A stretch of 64,000 nucleotides of DNA, taken from the NCBI GenBank assembly GCA_964519405.1, contig CAZFLA010000005.1, positions 8,755-72,754 on the forward strand. The letters run 5' to 3'. Made by a program: the position numbers and the translations under genes. A model generated the notes under the pieces. It searched no databases, was not told the DNA's origin, and saw only the letters and a program-made list of their open reading frames with translations. This document shows, in pieces, positions 17,207 to 25,569 of the stretch; position 1 is the stretch's first letter; each line of letters begins with the position of its first letter. Source of the stretch: G963677485 sp964519405 (GTDB lineage Bacteria > Armatimonadota > HRBIN16).

Positions 17207-20200
17207 CTACGCGTCACGACCGTGGCATTTTTTGAATTTCTTGCCGCTGCCGCAGGGGCACGGGTCATTGCGCCCGACTTTATGCTCGGAACGGTAGGTT
17301 CCCTGTGTCATCTGCGAAAGGTGATCGGGACCGCCATTGTCCTGTGACTGCTGAGCGGCTTGCTGCTGTCGCTTAACGACTGGCTTCTCCGCCTCTTCCT
17401 CACCGGCTTCCCCTGCACCAAACATGCGGGTCACACGCGGAGCTTCCTGCTCGGGCTCAGCAGGTGCCACATTGATGTGGTATATCCACCTTACGGCTTC
17501 ATCCTGCATGGAGCCCATCATGGCCTGGAACATGTCATAGGCCTCTTTTTTGTACTCCACCAATGGGTCTTTTTGACCATATCCGCGTAAGCCGATATGC
17601 TCGCGAAGGAAGTCCATGTTGGCAAGGTGCTCCATCCACTTGTTGTTGATGGCGTGCAGCATACACCAGCGTTCTGCAGAGCGCATGATGTCAGAAGTCA
17701 GTTCGGATTCACGGATTTCGTAAATCTCCACGACCTTCTTCTGTATGAAATCCTCTAGCTCCTTAGAAGGAACAGCCTGAAGCTCCTCAATCGTCATGTA
17801 ACGGCTGATGTCGAAGATGTCGTCCAACTGTCGATAGGCTGCATCGATGTCAACTTCACCGGAGTGCTCAAGGTCTTGGAACAGCGCGACGCATCCAGCA
17901 GACACCGACTGCGCAAAACCCTGGATGGTGTTCGTTAGGTCTGCACCCTCCAGCACGCGGCGGCGGTCGCCATAAATGGTCTTGCGCTGCTCATTCATGA
18001 CCTCATCGTAGTCAAGAACATTCTTACGGATTTCGAAGTTGAAGGCTTCTACTTTCTTCTGTGCTTTTTCGATCATACGGCTCAGCATCTTCATGTCAAC
18101 CGACTGATCTTCTTCCCACAGTTTCATGAATGGGTGATTGCTGCGGTCACCAAACCGGCGCCACAGTTCATCTTCCAGCGATACATAGAAGCGGCTTTCA
18201 CCGGGGTCGCCCTGTCGTCCAGATCGACCTCGCAGCTGGTTGTCGATACGGCGTGATTCGTGCCGTTCTGTACCCAGAACATATAAACCGCCAAGTGCCC
18301 GCACCTGTTCGGCAACAACATTTCGATCTTGGCCATCGGATGGGCGAGGTAATGCCACACCACGCCGGTAGCTCATCGCTTCCGAATTTTCATCATCGCT
18401 CTCTTCATTTTCTGGGTTGATGTTTCCACCAAGAAGAATGTCAACGCCACGTCCAGCCATGTTGGTTGCGATGGTTACGGCGCCTTTACGGCCGGCGTCG
18501 GCGATGATGATTGCCTCTTTTTCGTGGTATTTAGCATTCAACACATTGTGTGGAACGCCTCCACGGAAAGCGGCCTTAAGCAATGGCTCACTGTCACCAG
18601 CGCCTTCGATTAGGCTTACAATCTGCTTGAGGTTTTCGGGCATTTCCATGTCGGGCACGATGCCGAACTTGGTTGCAAGCGGAGTAAGTTTACTAATGCT
18701 AAGCTCGGGTATAGGCATGTTCAACAGTGCCTTCATCTGAGCGCGCTCTTCGTTAGATACCTGCTTGGACTCATCAAGCTTCTGCCGGATGAGATGCACT
18801 AAGCAGAGGATCTTTAGTGCTGTGCTCTGCAGACGTGCAGATACTTTTTCGCTCATCTCGATTGATCGTGTACCTACCAGCACCGGCTGCTGTTTTAAGT
18901 AGACACGCAAGATGTCGGAGGAGATACCGCGTATCTTTGCCTCTTCCGATTTATAAATGATGTCCGGCTGGTCCTTACGGATGAGCGGTTTATTGGTAGG
19001 TACCTGAACTACGTCGAGGGAGTAGATTTTACGGAACTCGTCCTCTTCAGTTTTCGCGGTACCTGTCATACCAGCTAGTTTGTCGTAAATGCGGAAATAG
19101 TTCTGGAAGGTGATGGTTGCGAGTGTTTGGTTTTCCTGTCGAACCTTAACGCCTTCTTTTGCCTCAATAGCTTGATGCAAGCCATCGCTGTACCGGCGTC
19201 CAAACATAAGCCGTCCAGTGAACTCATCAACGATGACGATCTCTGGTCCTTCTTTACCGTCTTTCACGACATAGTCGATATCGATAGTAAAAATCGCATG
19301 TGCTTTTAGCGCGGCGCTGACATGGGTCATCATGGCCTGGTTTTCACTCAGGTTTTCAATGCCCAGGTCGTGTTCACATTTGTCAACACCCTCTTCGGTC
19401 AGCGTGACGATCTTCTGCTTTTCCTCAAGTTTGTAGTGGATGTCTTTTTCAAGATACTTAACGACCTTATCTACACGCTCGTAGAGGTCTGTCGATTCAC
19501 CAGCATAACCAGAGATGATGAGTGGTGTTCGCGCTTCGTCGACTAAGATGGAGTCCACTTCGTCCACGATGGCGTAATGCAGATCACCTTGCACCAGATC
19601 ATCTTTGGAGAAGGCCATGTTATCGCGGAGGTAGTCAAAGCCAAATTCGTTGTTAGTTCCATACACGATGTCGCAGGCATACGACTGACTGCGGTGAACA
19701 TCACGCAGATACATATAGCGCTCGTCGTGGCTGGTATACTCAGGGTCATACATGTATGACCCGCCCTCATCGCCCGTTTCGGCGCTCTGGCCCTGAATGA
19801 TACCTACGCTCATGCCTAAGGCGTGATACAGCGGTGCCATCCAGACGGCGTCACGACGGCTAAGATAGTCATTCGCGGTGACTAGGTGTGCGCCTCGACC
19901 CTCCAAAGCGTTTAGGTAGAGCGCCAAACTTGCCATTAGCGTTTTACCTTCACCGGTCTTCATTTCAGAGATACGTCCATCGTGCAGTACCATACCGCCG
20001 ATGAGCTGAACGTCATAGTGACGCATCTTGAGTATTCGTTTTGAGGTTTCACGGACGACGGCAAAAGCTTCCGGTAAAAGGTCATCCAAAGTTTCGCCTT
20101 TGGCGAGGCGTTCTTTAAATTCGTTGGTTTTACCGCATAGACTGGGCATATCAAGTGCCGATATGTCCGCCTCTAGGGCGTTAATTTTCTCAACAACGCG

Positions 20201-20257
20201 CTGATAGCGCTTAATGTCCTTCTCATTGGAGTCGAACAGACGAAGAAGTGAAAGCAT
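17207..20257 (-). CDS. secA: Preprotein translocase ATPase SecA
   Basis: A 1016-aa SecA, the motor ATPase that drives proteins through SecYEG. Walker A 'MKTGEGKT' is at residues 99-106, the DEAD-type motif 'VDEVDSILVDEART' at about 231, 'TNMAGRGVDI' and 'RGRSGRQGDPG' mark the second nucleotide-binding fold, and the C-terminus has the zinc/SecB-binding motif 'CPCGSGKKFKKCH'. The protein is longer than the ~900-aa norm because of an insertion of about 90 residues (roughly 477-566) between 'VLVGTRSIEMSEKVSARL' and 'GVPHNVLNAKYHEKEA', where most SecAs have only a few residues. A second, acidic insert follows 'DILLGGN'. GGAG lies 11 bases before the ATG. Confidence 0.98.
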   Translation of the reverse strand: MLSLLRLFDSNEKDIKRYQRVVEKINALEADISALDMPSLCGKTNEFKERLAKGETLDDLLPEAFAVVRETSKRILKMRHYDVQLIGGMVLHDGRISEMKTGEGKTLMASLALYLNALEGRGAHLVTANDYLSRRDAVWMAPLYHALGMSVGIIQGQSAETGDEGGSYMYDPEYTSHDERYMYLRDVHRSQSYACDIVYGTNNEFGFDYLRDNMAFSKDDLVQGDLHYAIVDEVDSILVDEARTPLIISGYAGESTDLYERVDKVVKYLEKDIHYKLEEKQKIVTLTEEGVDKCEHDLGIENLSENQAMMTHVSAALKAHAIFTIDIDYVVKDGKEGPEIVIVDEFTGRLMFGRRYSDGLHQAIEAKEGVKVRQENQTLATITFQNYFRIYDKLAGMTGTAKTEEDEFRKIYSLDVVQVPTNKPLIRKDQPDIIYKSEEAKIRGISSDILRVYLKQQPVLVGTRSIEMSEKVSARLQSTALKILCLVHLIRQKLDESKQVSNEERAQMKALLNMPIPELSISKLTPLATKFGIVPDMEMPENLKQIVSLIEGAGDSEPLLKAAFRGGVPHNVLNAKYHEKEAIIIADAGRKGAVTIATNMAGRGVDILLGGNINPENEESDDENSEAMSYRRGVALPRPSDGQDRNVVAEQVRALGGLYVLGTERHESRRIDNQLRGRSGRQGDPGESRFYVSLEDELWRRFGDRSNHPFMKLWEEDQSVDMKMLSRMIEKAQKKVEAFNFEIRKNVLDYDEVMNEQRKTIYGDRRRVLEGADLTNTIQGFAQSVSAGCVALFQDLEHSGEVDIDAAYRQLDDIFDISRYMTIEELQAVPSKELEDFIQKKVVEIYEIRESELTSDIMRSAERWCMLHAINNKWMEHLANMDFLREHIGLRGYGQKDPLVEYKKEAYDMFQAMMGSMQDEAVRWIYHINVAPAEPEQEAPRVTRMFGAGEAGEEEAEKPVVKRQQQAAQQSQDNGGPDHLSQMTQGTYRSEHKVGRNDPCPCGSGKKFKKCHGRDA

Positions 20258-20357
20258 TGTTTTTGTGGCTCCTGGGCCGATACGTGCTAGTAATACTTAG
20301 TGTACTTTACCATTAAAATGGTATCACACTGCTTCAGGGGTATTCTAACTTTTGGCC

Positions 20358-20384
20358 ATTCCTATGCTCAATGAGCATAGGAAT
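20358..20384. terminator. Hairpin after the AtpI-like gene
   Basis: A perfect 13-bp inverted repeat with a one-base centre (ATTCCTATGCTCA/TGAGCATAGGAAT) just past the stop at 20396 on the minus strand and upstream of secA. It lacks a T-tract; it may stabilise the upstream mRNA or attenuate read-through into secA. Confidence 0.5.
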
Positions 20385-20395
20385 AGGTCGACTAT

Positions 20396-20602
20396 TTATT
20401 TATCATCTTTAGAGATGTTGATAAGCATACGGATCATTTGGTACAACCCGCCTATGGTACCGCCTATGATACCTAATAGACTAAACAGGTCTCGATATCC
20501 AAGTTTATCATCAAGCCAGATGCCGATACGCCAAAAGATAAGGATAGTAATAAGCATCGTCAAACCGATCGTGCTTGCGGCTATCGCCTTATTGCCACCC
20601 AT
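20396..20602 (-). CDS. AtpI/AtpZ-like small membrane protein, start uncertain
   Basis: At least 68 aa with two membrane helices. 'FWRIGIWLDDKLGYRDLFSL' followed by 'GIIGGTIGGLYQMIRML' is characteristic of AtpI/AtpZ (F-ATPase gene 1) proteins, which help assemble the ATP synthase ring or carry Mg2+. ATG 20602 has no ribosome site. The same frame stays open upstream to about 20755, encoding a Pro/Glu-rich stretch ('ELPDELDIPEPPVIEQP') and overlapping the end of the aspartate kinase gene, but contains no ATG, GTG or TTG there. A rare start codon or coupling to the kinase stop is possible. No other ATP synthase gene is nearby. Confidence 0.7.
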   Translation of the reverse strand: MGGNKAIAASTIGLTMLITILIFWRIGIWLDDKLGYRDLFSLLGIIGGTIGGLYQMIRMLINISKDDK

Positions 20603-20750
20603 ATCGGCAAATGTCTGAGGTATCTTAATCTGCGCAGGCGGTTTTATATCCGGCTGTTCTATAACAGGCGGTTCTGGGATATCAAGCTCATCGGGCAGCT
20701 CGAATCCCTCTTGGCCTTTGTGATTATCGTCTGGCTTGTGTTCTATTTTC

Positions 20751-22112
20751 CTAACCCTGGTCAGTTACATACAGTTGGTGAAGCACCTTCACGCTGCGTG
20801 CAACGTCATTTTCTAACACGAGAGCACTAAGGCTCATGTCGCTGTTGGCTGTTTGAATGACATTGATGTTGTTGTTCATCAATGTTTTCAGGAAGGCTGC
20901 TGTTGATCCTGGCTTCTGAGTGATGGTGCGTCCGATGACACTAACCAATACGCAGTTTTCTGTAACACTAACCTCAACTTCGCGCACATTCTTCATGACT
21001 CCGCCGTGTTCCAGCAGTGTCGACTGCGTCTGGTAGGTTAGGCTGCCCTCAGCGCCCACGCGAAGCAGAAGCAGCTCATCGCTTCCTCCGCCAACAGGCA
21101 TGATAAGCCCATCTAGCAGGCTGCGCACTAGGCTGAACTTCTCGCGCGGAACCGCGAAGCCGATGGCATCCGGTGTGTAACAGTTAAGATAGATCGGCGT
21201 TTTGGCCTTCGTCAGTATTCGGTAGATGCCCGCTTCTACAAGAGGCTTCTGCGGGATAGCACCAATCTTGAAGCGCAGGTAGACGATGGTGCCTGACGTG
21301 TGTGTGACACCTGTGATCTCTGGGCGGTTGACATCCTTAAGACCTTCCGGCGTGGTGACAAGTGTGCCCGATTCGTCGGTGTAGGTGCTCTTTACCCACA
21401 GAGGAATATTATGCTGCATCGCGATTTCCGCTGCGCGGGGATGAAGCACTTTTGCGCCTTGGTGGGCGATCTCTGCTACTTCCTGGTAACTAATGGCTGG
21501 AAGTGTCATGGCATCTGAAACCACTGATGGGTCAGCCGTCATCACACCATTTACGTCGGTAAAGATTTCAACCTTGGATGCCTTGAGTGCGGCGCCAATG
21601 GCGCTGGCGGTTGTGTCGCTGCCGCCGCGGCCTAGCGTGGTCACGTCGCCGTGAACCCCGTTTTTGCTTTCCGCAACACCTTGGAACCCACAAACCACCA
21701 CGATTTTGTCTTGCTCAAGGTAGTTCATGACTGGTGCAGCGTCCACACGCAAAATCCGCGCATTGCCGAACTCGTCGTCGGTGAAGATGCCTGCTTGTCC
21801 GCCCGTTAACGCGACGGCATCATAACCCATACACTTTAGTGTATGCGCCATGATGGCTGTACTGATGATTTCACCGCAAGCCAGCATGAGGTCCATCTCA
21901 CGGCTGTTTGGGGTGACCGACGGGTCGATAGTCTTCAACATGTCGGCTAAAGTATCGGTGGCATAGGGAGCCCCTCGACGGCCGATGGCGCTGACGACGA
22001 CCACGACGGCGTACCCGGCTTCCCTAGCTGCGATGACCTTGTTAGCTGCGAGAGCGCGATGCTCTGGACTGTTGACGGAGGTGCCGCCAAACTTTTGTAC
22101 GACGATCTTCAA
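20751..22112 (-). CDS. dapG: Aspartate kinase (DapG-like)
   Basis: A 453-aa aspartokinase, the first enzyme of lysine, methionine, threonine and diaminopimelate synthesis. It opens 'MKIVVQKFGGTSV' with the kinase Lys/Gly-rich motif at 7-12, followed by 'SAIGRRGAPYATDTL', typical of Bacillus DapG. 'GRGGSDTTASAIGAALKA' and 'VEIFTDVNGVMTADP' are the conserved amino-acid-kinase blocks; the last ~170 residues hold two ACT domains for feedback control. The start is a TTG directly after the stop of the ACT gene, with GAGGAGG eight bases upstream. It is therefore tightly coupled to that gene, and together they may form a regulatory pair. Confidence 0.95.
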   Translation of the reverse strand: MKIVVQKFGGTSVNSPEHRALAANKVIAAREAGYAVVVVVSAIGRRGAPYATDTLADMLKTIDPSVTPNSREMDLMLACGEIISTAIMAHTLKCMGYDAVALTGGQAGIFTDDEFGNARILRVDAAPVMNYLEQDKIVVVCGFQGVAESKNGVHGDVTTLGRGGSDTTASAIGAALKASKVEIFTDVNGVMTADPSVVSDAMTLPAISYQEVAEIAHQGAKVLHPRAAEIAMQHNIPLWVKSTYTDESGTLVTTPEGLKDVNRPEITGVTHTSGTIVYLRFKIGAIPQKPLVEAGIYRILTKAKTPIYLNCYTPDAIGFAVPREKFSLVRSLLDGLIMPVGGGSDELLLLRVGAEGSLTYQTQSTLLEHGGVMKNVREVEVSVTENCVLVSVIGRTITQKPGSTAAFLKTLMNNNINVIQTANSDMSLSALVLENDVARSVKVLHQLYVTDQG

Positions 22113-22613
22113 CTACGCTGCCTCCTCAATGCCAAAGTGATTTCGCAGTAATTCTGCGGCGCGTTCTGCTTGTTGTTCAGGAATCAAACAACGAACATCG
22201 GCATAACTGTCGCCAACTTCAACGGTGTAGATGCCGTTAGCTATGAGTGTGTCTGCGATTTGCGACATCACACCCCAGAGCTCGCGCATATTGCCTGCGG
22301 TTGTTGTGACCAAGCTTAGGTTTGATACCACGTTGATATCAAACCCGGCTTCTTTGAGCACTTTGCCGCATGTATCAGCTTGGTGCTGAGGGATAGCGAA
22401 GGTAATCCATTCGTCATGAATTTTCGTGAAAGAGATGATGATGCCCTGCTGGGCAACAGTCTCAAGTGCTTCTACTTGACGAGCTACGCGGTTTAAATCG
22501 CTGGGGATTTTCACGCATACATGTGCAAATAGTGAGGTGACAGAGACTTGCGTGACACCTCGTTCCTGCTCTATATGGTAACGGCAACAGGGGCCGTTGA
22601 TCTCCGATGACAT
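22113..22613 (-). CDS. ACT-domain protein upstream of aspartate kinase
   Basis: A 166-aa protein built of two ACT-like halves: 'QVSVTSLFAHVCVKIPSD' begins the first and 'LSLVTTTAGNMRELWGVMS' the second, the latter resembling the second ACT repeat of aspartokinases. It has no kinase domain. Its TAG stop touches the TTG start of the aspartate kinase, and its operon is driven by a good promoter inside a 118-bp inverted repeat. A free-standing regulatory subunit of the kinase is the likely role, comparable to the short beta subunit of some aspartokinases, but encoded in front and separately. That is inference. Confidence 0.75.
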   Translation of the reverse strand: MSSEINGPCCRYHIEQERGVTQVSVTSLFAHVCVKIPSDLNRVARQVEALETVAQQGIIISFTKIHDEWITFAIPQHQADTCGKVLKEAGFDINVVSNLSLVTTTAGNMRELWGVMSQIADTLIANGIYTVEVGDSYADVRCLIPEQQAERAAELLRNHFGIEEAA

Positions 22614-22618
22614 GCTAC

Positions 22619-22736
22619 CATACCGTCCTAGATGATAAATTTAAGTGATATTGTACCATTGTAAGTATGCCAAAGCTGGCGACAATTGACAATTTCTGTG
22701 CTGCAATCTAGCCTTTTATCATCTAGAGACGGTATG
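22619..22736. repeat. 118-bp inverted-repeat element carrying a promoter
   Basis: Arms 22619-22639 and 22715-22736 are 21-bp inverted repeats that match perfectly apart from one extra base in the second arm (core CTAGATGATAAA flanked by CATACCGTC). The 75-bp interior carries the promoter of the ACT/aspartate kinase operon. The size and terminal repeats look like a small MITE, but no clear target-site duplication is visible. The arms could alternatively be paired binding sites. Confidence 0.75.
22664..22692 (-). promoter_or_regulatory. Sigma-70-type promoter for ACT/aspartate kinase operon
   Basis: On the minus strand TTGTCA (22687-22692) and CATACT (22664-22669) are separated by exactly 17 bp. 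Transcription would start near 22657 and give a leader of about 45 bases that includes one arm of the inverted repeat. Confidence 0.6.
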
Positions 22737-22796
22737 CAAGAAGACACTTGAACTCTGGTTGTTGGCTGAGTAGGCGCGAGTACCGCGCCTATCGAA

Positions 22797-23873
22797 CTAG
22801 TGCCAGTTTTCCACTTTGCGCAGAACAGCCTGAGCGGTTTCGTCGTCGGGAACGACTCCTAATGCCAGCCACACACCTTCTGGTTTCAGATTCGCTATCA
22901 GGGTGTCCACTTCATCAAAGCCAGCCAATATCTGGATGCCCTTGCCAGCAGCCTGACATTTCTGGTAAATCGGCAGCCAGTCTATCGCCTTGCCATTGCC
23001 AGCCCCATATGTCCATTGAATGGCGCTGATTTCCTTGATGGAAAGCAGGCTATCAAGGTGCCGCAGCGCATTTGGACCATCGAGGTGATACAAAGTGGCC
23101 TCTAGACGCTGAGCTTCGCGGGTGATGATGGGCATGAATATCTCATCCCACATCTTCTTGCTGATCATACAGCTAAAGTCGTCGCTGGTCATACACCACT
23201 TCATGTTGCTCACAACGCCCGACCAGTTTACACAGGGCTGGTCCGCTGCTTTTAGCTTGGCATAGAAGTATTCATAGACTTCCGTAATGACCTGTTCACA
23301 CCGGGCTAACAGCGCACGAACAGCTTCTGGTTCGTCGATGAGGTCCATGTTGAAAGTCATCGGGTCGCGGAATGCGGCGACCATGTCGGCGCCGGTATGA
23401 ATGTCTGTAACGCCAGTATAGAACAACCCTTTGCCAGCTTCTAGATAGGCATCGGTCATCTCGTCGATCTTCTTAAAGTAGAAGTTATCTTTACTGAACT
23501 GCAGTTTGTCAGCATCAGCCCAATCATGGAGAATGGGGATGCTCCACGATGTGCCCTCGCTGAACTCAAGCTCACTGCCCATAAAAGCTGCGGTGATATC
23601 TGGCCCTAAATTGGGAAAGTAGTTCGGGAGTGCGTCTCCGTAAAATTCGGTATTTAAAGCACAGGCACGCATCAGTTCGGCGCTATAGGTTGTATCCATC
23701 CAACGGTCTCGTATGGATTTCCACTCGCCTGGCTGCGGCCATGGACATTCAGTTACGGTTTTGCCGACAATCATACTCACAACGGGACGGTCAATGATTT
23801 CGCAGTTCCACCAGGCATCCTGGCGTTTAATGCGCATTTCCCAATCGGATATGCGCTCTAGGGGCATGGTCAT
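22797..23873 (-). CDS. URO-D superfamily protein
   Basis: A 358-aa member of the uroporphyrinogen-decarboxylase superfamily (URO-D/methyltransferase-like TIM barrel). Visible hallmarks are 'GDALPNYFPNLGPDI' early on, 'LEATLYHLDGPNALRHLD' and 'IQWTYGAGNG' in the C-terminal half, and 'ILAGFDEVDTL' near the end. The lineage-specific paralogues found in glycan-degrading bacteria are not heme enzymes; they resemble corrinoid methyltransferase subunits but their substrates are unknown. GAGGTG seven bases before ATG 23873 supports the start. It stands alone on the minus strand. Confidence 0.8.
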   Translation of the reverse strand: MTMPLERISDWEMRIKRQDAWWNCEIIDRPVVSMIVGKTVTECPWPQPGEWKSIRDRWMDTTYSAELMRACALNTEFYGDALPNYFPNLGPDITAAFMGSELEFSEGTSWSIPILHDWADADKLQFSKDNFYFKKIDEMTDAYLEAGKGLFYTGVTDIHTGADMVAAFRDPMTFNMDLIDEPEAVRALLARCEQVITEVYEYFYAKLKAADQPCVNWSGVVSNMKWCMTSDDFSCMISKKMWDEIFMPIITREAQRLEATLYHLDGPNALRHLDSLLSIKEISAIQWTYGAGNGKAIDWLPIYQKCQAAGKGIQILAGFDEVDTLIANLKPEGVWLALGVVPDDETAQAVLRKVENWH

Positions 23874-24060
23874 TACATTACACCTCGTTCATGGCTGCAT
23901 ACTTCAAAACTTATTTATACACAAGTGAAAATGGCATCGTATGGTGCTTCGAAGCAGGAAGTATGGTTTTGTAAAAATGATGACTAATTGTACATACTAT
24001 TCTCATTATTAGTACAAATATGGTAGCATTGGTAGTTTATAACCATTTGAAGGGGGTAAT

Positions 24061-24147
24061 GTGAGCATTGATGTTGAGCAACATGCCGGCACATATTTCA
24101 TACCAGATAAACCATACGGGTTGCCATTCGGAGCGAGGAGGGAGTAA
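24061..24147 (+). CDS. Possible 28-aa small protein
   Basis: A short frame starting GTG 24061 directly after AGGGGG (24051-24056). The product 'MSIDVEQHAGTYFIPDKP' and ten more residues has no recognisable family. The strong ribosome site is the only support; it precedes the thioesterase by 31 bp and could be a leader peptide. Confidence 0.3.
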   Translation: MSIDVEQHAGTYFIPDKPYGLPFGARRE

Positions 24148-24178
24148 TGTAGCATTGTAGTATAAAGGAGATTCCGCT

Positions 24179-24922
24179 GTGTCTAAGAGCCCGTTTACAA
24201 TGGATTTCACGGTTCGATATTACGAAGTCGACCGCTACGAACGCTGTTCACCAATGACCATTCTCGACTACCTTCAAGAAGTAGCAACTATACATGCCAG
24301 CAAGATGAACTATGGCTTTGAACATATTCAAAAAACCAATCAAGCATGGGTTATCAACCGTTGGTCTGTGCAGATGGAGTGTTATCCCAAGTTTCGTGAC
24401 CATATTATAGTGGCAACATGGCCCAGCAGTTTTGAAAAAGTAACTGCTACCCGTGAGTTCCGCATCTTCGATGATGCTGGTAAACCAATGGGTTGTGCTA
24501 CATCGAAATGGGCCTACATCGACTTGGCGAAGCGCCGTCCCACCCGCGCCCCCATCAAAGAAGAGGCGATGCTCTATCATAACCCGGAAAGGGTGATAGA
24601 CGACCCCTTCAGCGATATTCCTACTCCCGTTACGCCTGGATGTCAGTTTGATTACGAAGTTCATCGGTTTGATCTGGATTCGCTGGAGCACGTCAATAAC
24701 GTGCGGTATGTGCAATGGATGCTGAAGGGTGTATCATCGGAGTTGCTGGACAACTATGAGATGAACTCACTTGAGGTTATCTACCGTAAAGAGGCAAATC
24801 TGGGTGATGTGCTGCATGTGCATACCGAGAGCCTGCTCAATCATAGCTGCCTGCATCGGATCACGGACACGGCTGGTGCCGACGTGACTCTAGCGCGATC
24901 TTGTTGGCGAAAGTGGCGGTAG
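24179..24922 (+). CDS. Acyl-ACP thioesterase
   Basis: A 247-aa double hot-dog acyl-ACP thioesterase (FatA/PF01643 type), which releases fatty acids from acyl carrier protein. The first domain shows 'VRYYEVDRYERCSPMTILD' and 'QAWVINRWSVQMECYP', and the second 'LDSLEHVNNVRYVQWML', where the Asn/His pair is the usual catalytic region ('HVNN'). The start is GTG 24179 with GGAG nine bases upstream. Length is normal. It may adjust membrane or lipid fatty-acid composition; no fatty-acid genes are adjacent. Confidence 0.9.
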   Translation: MSKSPFTMDFTVRYYEVDRYERCSPMTILDYLQEVATIHASKMNYGFEHIQKTNQAWVINRWSVQMECYPKFRDHIIVATWPSSFEKVTATREFRIFDDAGKPMGCATSKWAYIDLAKRRPTRAPIKEEAMLYHNPERVIDDPFSDIPTPVTPGCQFDYEVHRFDLDSLEHVNNVRYVQWMLKGVSSELLDNYEMNSLEVIYRKEANLGDVLHVHTESLLNHSCLHRITDTAGADVTLARSCWRKWR

Positions 24923-25015
24923 ACCAAGCTTACAGTGTTGCTTTCACAGGATGGGGTAAAATAGCTGTAGATAACAAAACAGTATCTGCTGTTTTTACTG
25001 CATAGGTGACGTATC

Positions 25016-25564
25016 ATGAACCCCTTTACTGAATGGTATCCCAAACCGCAATGGAGCGTAACACTAAACGGCGTACGCGTGGAGTTGTATCCGCATTATC
25101 ACATCGGCCGAACGAAAGCCGATGCCCTGGTCATGCTTGGTAATTCCATGTGCTGGATGGGTGACGGACTTGCGAAATGGGTTCGTGATGAAGCTGGTCA
25201 GATGGTTGAAGATGAACTGCGTAAGCAGGCTCCGCTGCCGGTTAATGGCGTGGCTGTAGCTGGCCGCGGTTTGCTTCCTGTGAAGAATGTTGTGTATGTC
25301 AACGTCATAGACAACTTGAACTTCAGCAGCATCCAAACTGTCGTCAACAGTCTGGTGATAGGCATCGACAAAGCGAAGTCGATGGGTGCGAAGAGCATCA
25401 TGATCGTCGATATCGCCGATAGCCTTTCACACTGGTCGGCAGAACAGGCTGCCGAAGCGCTGAAGCAAGCCGTCGCGTCCAGCAGTCAAGGTCTCAGCAG
25501 CGTGAAGCTGGCTTGCTGCGGCGGTAAAAATGGCGATGCATACCGCAGTGTATTGAAGGGGTAA
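25016..25564 (+). CDS. Macro-domain-like protein
   Basis: A 182-aa protein that resembles a macro domain, the fold that binds or hydrolyses ADP-ribose derivatives: 'DALVMLGNSMCWMGDGLAKW' fits the first loop, 'PVNGVAVAGRGLLPVKNVVYV' the second strand-loop, and 'QTVVNSLVIGIDKAKSMGAKSI' the following helix, although the usual Asn-Ala-Asn-Ser of the first motif is replaced by 'LGNS'. The start has no strong ribosome site (GGTGACG, 25003-25009). It ends 5 bp before the URO-D-like gene, so the two are co-transcribed. ADP-ribose-related function is inference. Confidence 0.6.
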   Translation: MNPFTEWYPKPQWSVTLNGVRVELYPHYHIGRTKADALVMLGNSMCWMGDGLAKWVRDEAGQMVEDELRKQAPLPVNGVAVAGRGLLPVKNVVYVNVIDNLNFSSIQTVVNSLVIGIDKAKSMGAKSIMIVDIADSLSHWSAEQAAEALKQAVASSSQGLSSVKLACCGGKNGDAYRSVLKG

Positions 25565-25569
25565 CACCT

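Noticed and set aside
23988..24017. TTGTAC/GTACAA inverted repeat upstream of the thioesterase
   Set aside because: Only six bases per arm in an AT-rich region; it could be chance.
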